The notes under the pieces: model-generated | Database searches by the model: none | Seen by the model: the letters and a program-made list of their open reading frames with translations, nothing else | What the model was told of the DNA's origin: nothing | Shown here: piece after piece, positions 58,975 through 64,000 of the stretch | Layout of the letters: each line of letters opens with the position of its first letter | Numbering within the stretch: the first letter of the stretch is position 1 | Assembly (NCBI GenBank): GCA_012927625.1 | Contig: JABBOV010000009.1 | Location: 62,001 to 126,000 of the forward strand | DNA: 64,000 nt | Direction: 5' to 3' | Origin: Glaciimonas sp. | Lineage (GTDB): Bacteria; Pseudomonadota; Gammaproteobacteria; Burkholderiales; Burkholderiaceae_D | Made by a program: the position numbers and the translations under genes

Positions 58975-59413
58975 ATGCTGCATGAAATCACTCTTATTAC
59001 GACGATTGCCACAGCACTCAGTTTCGGACTAATTTTCGGTCTCATTGCGGTACGTCTGAAGCTACCTGCGCTGGTCGGTTATCTTGCCGCCGGCATATTG
59101 ATCGGTCCTGCGACGCCGGGCTTTGTCGCTGATGTGGGGCGCTGGCAGGGCAGTTGGCGGAGATCGGCGTCATGCTGCTGATGTTTGGCGTAGGCTTGCA
59201 CTTTTCCCTCAATGACTTGCTGGACGTGCGGCGCATCGCTTTGCCCGGTGCAATATTTCAGATTGCGGTGGCGACGGCAATGGGTATCGCGCATTTGTGG
59301 GACTGGAGCCTTGGCGCCGGCCTGGTTTTTGGCGTGACGCTATCGGCTGCCAGTACCATGGTGCTGTTGCGTGCATTGGAAGATCGCGGAATTCTGGATT
59401 CTGAACAGAGTAT
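58975..59413 (+). pseudogene. Broken monovalent cation:proton antiporter (CPA2, YbaL/KefB-like)
   Basis: The first 60 residues, MLHEITLITTIATALSFGLIFGLIAVRLKLPALVGYLAAGILIGPATPGFVADVG, are a typical CPA2 N-terminus. The frame then breaks at about 59138: two extra bases (CG) before CTGGCAGGGCAG shift the frame, and the family sequence resumes in another frame as LAEIGVMLLMFGVGLHFSLNDLLDVRRIALPGAI through TLSAASTMVLLRALEDRGILDS. Similarity ends near 59413. The remaining two-thirds, including the TrkA-N domain, is missing. A diverged AT-rich repeat module lies 60 bp on. The gene is surely nonfunctional. Confidence 0.88.
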
Positions 59414-59441
59414 CTACATACATGCACCATTTCACTCTTAA

Positions 59442-59715
59442 TTTATATGCTGCCTGAAGAGTTATCTATTTTTTAAAAGCCTAGGAGTATAATCATAAAC
59501 AGTAGTTTTTACGCACATATTTATTGCCTATTGAAAAATACTATGCATTAATATGTAAATACAAACAATTTCCTCCGTAACCGCATCCCCGCCGCTACTC
59601 TGCGCGTTGTGACGCAAACCGCCATAATTGCCGCCTGATATTATTTCATCTCTTTCATGTGCCTGCTGTCGATGCCACGGAAGAGAATCTGATCCACTTC
59701 CTTTGATTGCACACG
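59442..59715. other. Gap between the broken antiporter gene and rarD
   Basis: 274 bp with a diverged AT-rich module at 59476-59560. The rest shows no gene; a piece of the lost antiporter 3' end was not found here. Confidence 0.4.
59476..59560 (-). repeat. AT-rich composite-repeat module, copy G
   Basis: Reverse orientation. On the minus strand it reads GGCAATAAATATGTGCGTAA then TTATACTCCTAGG, aligning with the ATACTCC end of the other copies. It is the most diverged copy. Confidence 0.45.
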
Positions 59716-60618
59716 ATGCGCTCTGGCATGTTTTTCGCCGCGACGGCTTATGTTTTATGGGGTTTGTTTCCGCTGTATTTCAAGCTATTGCAAAGCATTC
59801 CGGCCCAGCAGATATTGATGCACCGGATCATCTGGTCGCTGGCCTTCGTGCTGGTGGTGCTGGCCTGGCGGCGTCAGTGGCGGTGGCTGTACAAGGTGGT
59901 GCGCCAGCCCAAGGTCTTGCTGGGCTTTGGCGTCAGCGCGCTACTGCTGTCGACAAACTGGCTGATTTATATCTGGGCGGTTAATAGCGGCCGGGTGGTC
60001 GATGCCAGTCTGGGTTATTTCATCACCCCACTGGTGAACGTGCTGCTGGGTTATCTGCTGCTGAAGGAAAGATTGCGGCCGCTGCAATGGGTTGCCATCG
60101 CATTGGCCGCAGCGGGCGTGGCCTGGCTGACCTGGCAAAGCGGTCAGTTGCCGTGGATCGGACTGATGTTGGCTGCCACTTTCGGCACCTACGGCCTGCT
60201 GCGCAAGACTGCCGCGCTCGGGCCGCTGGAAGGCTTGACGCTGGAAACCCTGCTGCTGGTGCCGCTGGCGCTGGCGTATTTGGCGCTGCTAAGCTCGCAG
60301 GACCAGAACGCCTTTCACAGCGCGCCTGCTGCGACCCGCTGGCTGCTGGCCGCGGCCGGCCCGATCACCGCCATCCCATTGCTGCTGTTTGCCGCCGGCG
60401 CACGCCAGATTCCGCTCTCGACTCTCGGCTTTCTGCAGTATCTTGCGCCCACGTTGCAACTGTTGATCGGCGTCTGGCTATACCACGAACCCTTCAGCGG
60501 CGCGCGTTTAATCGGCTTCGTCACCATCTGGGCCGCGTTGGCCATATATTCGGCGGAAGGCTTGTGGCAAGCGCACCGCAGCCGGCAGCGGCGCAAGGCC
60601 GTCGCAACAGGGCTGTAA
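59716..60618 (+). CDS. rarD: EamA-family transporter RarD
   Basis: A 300-residue, ten-helix DMT-superfamily permease. The RarD signature is MFFAATAYVLWGLFPLYFKLL at the start, with ILMHRIIWSLAFVL, NWLIYIWAVNSGRVVDASLGYFITPLVNVLLGYLLLKERL and ARQIPLSTLGFLQYLAPTLQLLIGVWLYHEPF. The substrate is unknown despite the chloramphenicol-sensitivity name. The ATG at 59716 is preferred to a TTG three codons earlier. Confidence 0.92.
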   Translation: MRSGMFFAATAYVLWGLFPLYFKLLQSIPAQQILMHRIIWSLAFVLVVLAWRRQWRWLYKVVRQPKVLLGFGVSALLLSTNWLIYIWAVNSGRVVDASLGYFITPLVNVLLGYLLLKERLRPLQWVAIALAAAGVAWLTWQSGQLPWIGLMLAATFGTYGLLRKTAALGPLEGLTLETLLLVPLALAYLALLSSQDQNAFHSAPAATRWLLAAAGPITAIPLLLFAAGARQIPLSTLGFLQYLAPTLQLLIGVWLYHEPFSGARLIGFVTIWAALAIYSAEGLWQAHRSRQRRKAVATGL

Positions 60619-60629
60619 TACTATTTACG

Positions 60630-60650
60630 AATAATCTTCGCGCAGGGAAG
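60630..60650 (+). promoter_or_regulatory. Possible 3' remnant of a TPP riboswitch
   Basis: ATAATCTTCGCGCAGGGAAG resembles the 3' conserved part of the THI box (GATAATnCCnGCGYAGGGAAG), 70 bp before a thiamin-precursor transporter gene. The CTGAGA and ACCTGA parts that should lie upstream are absent, because the rarD gene ends there. At best it is a degenerate remnant. Confidence 0.3.
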
Positions 60651-60718
60651 CCAACGGTAAATCGCCCTTCATGACGACGCCAGATCCGCTGACCTGCCAT
60701 CACCCGTGAAAGACAATA

Positions 60719-62020
60719 ATGGCTTTGAACATTGCACAGCCGGCCAACCCGGCCAATCCCGCCTTAATACCGATCCCGCTGTCCGAAAGAGTGTTCGGTT
60801 TTCGCGAGCACGCATCCTTGTGGTTCAGCCTGGGCGTGGGCCTGCTGGTAATGCAGGTCGGCGCGTATCTGGTGCCGGCCATGGGCACCCAAAGCGCGCT
60901 GCTGGCGATTGTCATCGGCTCGCTGCTAGGCGCTGGCTTGCTCGGTTGGGTGGCCTTGATTGGTTGCGAACGCGGACTGTCCAGCCCAGCCTTGATGCAC
61001 CAGACTTTGGGCACCGCGTTCGCCAAACTTCCGGTGATTCTGAATATCGTGCAACTGGTCGGCTGGACCGCTTTTGAACTGGTCATCATGCGTGATAGCA
61101 GCACTGCGCTAATCAAGGAGAGTACCGGCATCCAGGCGGCTTGGGTACCGGTGCTGACTTCGATTTTCTGGGGACTATTGCTGGTCAGCCTGGCGAATGG
61201 TTCGATGATTAGTCTGGTGCGCCGCTTTGTCGGGCGTTTCGGCTTGCCGCTGGTGGTTTTGTCGCTGTTCTGGCTGACCTATCAATTTGGGATGCGGGCG
61301 CACAGCCAGGGTTTGGCTGCGCTCTGGAACAAAGCCGGCGACGGCTCGATGAGCACTATTGCCGCGATTGATCTGGTGATGGCGATGCCGGTCTCGTGGC
61401 TGCCGTTGGTGGCCGACTTTGCCCGCTACGGCAAAACCGGGCCGGCCACGGTGCGCGGCACCTGGGTCGGCTATACGATTGCGAATATCTGGTGCTATGC
61501 GCTGGGCGTGCTGGTGATCAGTACTACCGCGCCTGGGGTGGAGTTGGTCGGCGCGTTACTGCTGGCGCAGGGCGGACTGGTGGCGTTGGGTTTGATCCTG
61601 ATCGATGAAATGGACAATGCCTACGGCGATGTGTACTCGGGCGCGGTGTCGCTGAATTTCATTGGTAGTCATTTCAGCGTCAAGACCTGGGGCATCACGC
61701 TGGCGCTCGTGGCAACTGGTTGCGCCATCATGTTGCCGATGCACAGCCTGGAGCCTTTTCTGCTATTGCTGAGTTCGATCTTTGTGCCATTGTTCGGCGT
61801 GGTGATTTCGCAGCTAACCATGCAGGGCCGCGCCTCGCAGCACAGTATTAATACGGTTCCAGTGCTGATCTGGGTGCTCGGCATTGCAGCGTTTCATGCC
61901 GCGCCGCGCCTGGTGCCGGAGATCGGTTCGGCGCTTCCGAGTCTGGCGCTGACGTTGTTGCTGGGGACGCTGTATCGATTCTCGCAACGGCGTAGGTTGG
62001 GTGCAACCCACGCCGTTTGA
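60719..62020 (+). CDS. cytX: NCS1 transporter, probable hydroxymethylpyrimidine permease
   Basis: A 433-residue, twelve-helix NCS1-family permease (PLSERVFGFREHASLWFSLGVGLLVMQVGAYLVPAMGTQSALLAIVIGSLLGAGLLG; SWLPLVADFARYGK; FEL-type second half). Its neighbour thiD phosphorylates hydroxymethylpyrimidine, so this is most likely a CytX-type thiamin-precursor importer rather than a cytosine permease. The last residues, RRLGATHAV, are read from the family I palindrome that begins at 61992, so the repeat has been captured as C-terminus. Confidence 0.85.
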   Translation: MALNIAQPANPANPALIPIPLSERVFGFREHASLWFSLGVGLLVMQVGAYLVPAMGTQSALLAIVIGSLLGAGLLGWVALIGCERGLSSPALMHQTLGTAFAKLPVILNIVQLVGWTAFELVIMRDSSTALIKESTGIQAAWVPVLTSIFWGLLLVSLANGSMISLVRRFVGRFGLPLVVLSLFWLTYQFGMRAHSQGLAALWNKAGDGSMSTIAAIDLVMAMPVSWLPLVADFARYGKTGPATVRGTWVGYTIANIWCYALGVLVISTTAPGVELVGALLLAQGGLVALGLILIDEMDNAYGDVYSGAVSLNFIGSHFSVKTWGITLALVATGCAIMLPMHSLEPFLLLLSSIFVPLFGVVISQLTMQGRASQHSINTVPVLIWVLGIAAFHAAPRLVPEIGSALPSLALTLLLGTLYRFSQRRRLGATHAV

Positions 62021-62053
62021 TGATGCAAAAACGGTGGGTTGCACCCACCTTAC
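61992..62053 (+). repeat. GTAG-headed palindrome pair, family I, overlapping cytX
   Basis: GTAGGTTGGGTGCAACCCAC with its complement downstream, a variant of the 5224 and 15534 copies. Its first half encodes the C-terminus of the transporter; the TGA stop lies in the spacer. Confidence 0.75.
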
Positions 62054-62055
62054 GA

Positions 62056-62131
62056 TGCTATAGTATATTTATGTAGCGCAATTAAAATATGCGGTAAAGA
62101 CTATATAAATGGCAATACTCCTTGTTTTTTA
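62056..62131 (+). repeat. AT-rich composite-repeat module, copy E
   Basis: Core AATATGCGGTAAAG followed by GGCAATACTCCTTG. It is flanked on both sides by family I palindromes. Confidence 0.6.
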
Positions 62132-62136
62132 GTGGC

Positions 62137-62159
62137 GTAGAGTGGGTGCAACCCACCAC
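62137..62159 (-). repeat. Half family I palindrome at the thiD stop
   Basis: AGTGGGTGCAACCCACCACT hairpin directly next to the TGA of thiD. It closes the repeat block 61992-62159 between the convergent genes and may end transcription from both sides. Confidence 0.65.
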
Positions 62160-63041
62160 TCAGGCGGCCGGCGGGATCGGCAATTTTTGCATCAGCATCG
62201 GTGCAAATGCGTGATTCAACGGTCCGTGGCCGTGGCCGGTGCGCACATCGGCTCCCTGCATAATCGCCTGATATACATAACTGCGGGCCATCTGCACTGC
62301 TTCGCTCAAGTCATGGTCGAGCGCCAGATAACAGGCGATAGCGGAAGACAGCGTGCAGCCGGTGCCGTGCGTATTAGGGCTTGCAATACGCCTGCTCGCC
62401 ATGCGCAGTAGCTTTTGACCCGGTTGCAGTAACATATCCACCACTACCTCACCGTGCAGATGGCCGCCTTTCAATAATACGGCCGGCGCTCCCAATAGCA
62501 TTAAATCGTGCGCGGCCGCAGCCAACTGCGCCTCGACTTCCAGCACCCGTCCCAGCAACAGGGCGGCTTCATCCAGATTGGGCGTGATTACCGTCACTAG
62601 CGGAAACAATTCCGCCACCAGCACGGCAATAGTTTCCTGGACAATCAAGCGGTCGCCGCTGCTGGCCACCATTACCGGGTCGAGCACTACTAGCGGCCAG
62701 CGATAACGTTCAATCGCTTGCGCTACCACCCTAACCACTTTCGGATCGTGCAGCATGCCGATCTTGACCGCATCGACACCGATATCGCCGACCACCGCAT
62801 CGATTTGCTGGGCCAGCATTTCGGCCGGCACAGCATGAATCGCCACTACCCCGCAAGTATTTTGCGCAGTGAGGGCGGTAATGGCGGTCATTCCAAAACA
62901 CCCCAGCGCCGAAAATGTCTTCAGGTCAGCCTGAATGCCGGCGCCGCCGCCGCTATCCGAGCCGGCAATACTCAGTACGCGTGGATATTGAAACGGCAGC
63001 AGAGGCAAAATGCGGTGGTCGGCAGTGGATTGTTGAGTCAC
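62160..63041 (-). CDS. thiD: Hydroxymethylpyrimidine/phosphomethylpyrimidine kinase
   Basis: A 293-residue ribokinase-fold enzyme making HMP-PP for thiamin. Marks are VLSIAGSDSGGGAGIQADLKTFSALGCFGMTAITALTAQNT, KIGMLHDPKVV, VLDPVMVASSGDRL, VITPNLDEAALLLG and the anion-hole motif NTHGTGCTLSSAIACYLA. The frame extends to 63068, but GAGGA lies 7 nt before the GTG at 63041, which I prefer. It is convergent with cytX. Confidence 0.94.
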   Translation of the reverse strand: MTQQSTADHRILPLLPFQYPRVLSIAGSDSGGGAGIQADLKTFSALGCFGMTAITALTAQNTCGVVAIHAVPAEMLAQQIDAVVGDIGVDAVKIGMLHDPKVVRVVAQAIERYRWPLVVLDPVMVASSGDRLIVQETIAVLVAELFPLVTVITPNLDEAALLLGRVLEVEAQLAAAAHDLMLLGAPAVLLKGGHLHGEVVVDMLLQPGQKLLRMASRRIASPNTHGTGCTLSSAIACYLALDHDLSEAVQMARSYVYQAIMQGADVRTGHGHGPLNHAFAPMLMQKLPIPPAA

Positions 63042-63181
63042 TTCGATAGTCCTCAGAATAAATTGCAAGATGGCAAGCTTTGGTGATCCATGACAACTGC
63101 AGCGTAGAGGATGATTATCGCATTCACCCGGAAAATCATAAAGCCGTCAGAGTCACTCCGGCGCCGTTTACAATCTGCCAT

Positions 63182-63841
63182 ATGAAAAATTCAAGCATAA
63201 AAATCATGCTGCCCGACAATGCATTGCTATTACGGATTGCCGACGACCTGGTCGAACATGGCTGGTCGCAACAAGACGCTTTTTTGCCGCAAGAACTGAC
63301 ACTGCAACTGGCCGGCGAATGCCGTGCGCGTGCGGCGCAAGGCGCTTTAACACCGGCCGGGATCGGTCGTGGTGCTGCAATGGCGGTACAGGAAGGGGTC
63401 CGTGGCGACCGGATTCAATGGCTGGAACCAGGGCAATCGCCTGCTTGCGAGCGCTATTTACAGATCATGGAAACGGTGCGCCTGGCGCTTAATCGGACTC
63501 TTTATCTGGGGCTGGAGGATTACGAGTGTCATTTTGCCCTGTATCCGCCCGGCGCTTTCTACCAGAAGCATCTGGACCGTTTTCACGATGATGATTGCCG
63601 TACGGTCTCGGTGATCGTCTACCTCAATGATGCCTGGTTGCCAGAGCATGGCGGCGCCCTACGCTTGTATCCGGGTGGCAAAAACGGGCAGGATGTGCCG
63701 GATGCACGGGATGTTGCCCCATTGGCGAATCGTCTGGCGTTGTTTCTTTCTGCCGACATGCCGCACGAAGTGTTGCCATCGACCCGCGAACGATTGTCGC
63801 TTACGGGTTGGTTCAGGCGGAGACATTGGAATGGTTTCTAA
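63182..63841 (+). CDS. 2-oxoglutarate/Fe(II)-dependent oxygenase (prolyl 4-hydroxylase-like)
   Basis: A 219-residue protein with a C-terminal double-stranded beta-helix. The iron ligands are HLDRF (His and Asp, about residues 132-134) and the His in MPHEVLPS; the Arg in RERLSLTGWFRRR fits 2-oxoglutarate binding. YPPGAFYQKHLDRFHDDDCRTVSVIVYLND and GGALRLYP are typical of the SM-20/PHD group. It may hydroxylate a protein such as a ribosomal or elongation factor, but the target is unknown. The ATG at 63182 is chosen over a longer frame because the extra residues are not family-like. Confidence 0.9.
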   Translation: MKNSSIKIMLPDNALLLRIADDLVEHGWSQQDAFLPQELTLQLAGECRARAAQGALTPAGIGRGAAMAVQEGVRGDRIQWLEPGQSPACERYLQIMETVRLALNRTLYLGLEDYECHFALYPPGAFYQKHLDRFHDDDCRTVSVIVYLNDAWLPEHGGALRLYPGGKNGQDVPDARDVAPLANRLALFLSADMPHEVLPSTRERLSLTGWFRRRHWNGF

Positions 63842-64000
63842 ATCCGTCTTTAGCTTTTAAGTGGCCTGCTGCTTATTTGAAAAATACCTAATTTCCAAGT
63901 AGCCTGTGCCTCCCCACACAGCCCGATTCGCGCAAACTACCTTACCAAATTAGCGCTGGCTTTAAGTCAGTGGGAGCGTGTTTGGTGTATCCTAGTTCGC
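63842..64000. other. Window end, no gene seen
   Basis: 159 bp after the oxygenase stop. No palindrome of the GTAG families, terminator or gene start was recognised. Confidence 0.4.

Overview
The window is about 60% GC chromosomal DNA from a Gram-negative bacterium. The F1Fo ATPase operon order, the liu/isovalerate cluster with aceK, an OmpC-type porin and a TRAP-linked malonate decarboxylase operon suggest a betaproteobacterium of the Burkholderiales, probably Oxalobacteraceae. The taxonomic call is inference from gene content. No tRNA, rRNA, CRISPR array, intact transposase or prophage was seen.

Layout. 1-2.0 kb: biotin genes bioA and bioF (bioF cut by the window edge). 2.2-15.5 kb: leucine/isovalerate and acyl-CoA catabolism under a MerR-type LiuR regulator (liuR, thioesterase, isovaleryl-CoA dehydrogenase, aceK, thiolase, acyl-CoA dehydrogenase, ychJ, acyl-CoA synthetase, methylcrotonyl-CoA carboxylase beta subunit, DinB-like protein, methylglutaconyl-CoA hydratase), with a divergent metallo-hydrolase gene. 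The biotinylated alpha subunit of the carboxylase is not here. 15.7-25.7 kb: a GntR regulator divergent from a TRAP transporter (dctPQM) that runs directly into mdcA-C-D-E-G-B-H. Uptake, decarboxylation and the enzymes that make and attach the special prosthetic group therefore form one unit. 25.8-30.7 kb: a BtuF-like protein without signal peptide, a short-chain dehydrogenase and a B12-dependent ribonucleotide reductase. 30.7-38 kb: an accessory stretch with a sigma-54-like protein fused to a GIY-YIG nuclease domain, a GAF-PAS-GGDEF-EAL protein preceded by a GCAA tetranucleotide repeat, and an AcpA-type phosphoesterase lipoprotein. 38-43.6 kb: a TetR-controlled tripartite ABC efflux operon. 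43.9-50.7 kb: porin, priA, hemE, a PPK2 kinase and a CoA-binding protein. 50.8-57.8 kb: atpIBEFHAGDC. 58.5-63.8 kb: ynfA, a broken cation/proton antiporter gene, rarD, a cytX-like transporter facing thiD, and a 2-oxoglutarate oxygenase.

Two layers of repeats run through the window. Several families of palindromes begin with the tetranucleotide GTAG, as REP elements do, and often start inside or right at a stop codon. Beside them sits a recurring AT-rich module of about 80 bp (seven copies recognised by eye), giving a BIME-like composite.

The most unusual gene is the sigma-54-like/GIY-YIG fusion at 31.2-32.4 kb, which lies between two copies of the same palindromic element. The GGDEF-EAL gene beside it looks like a contingency (phase-variable) locus.
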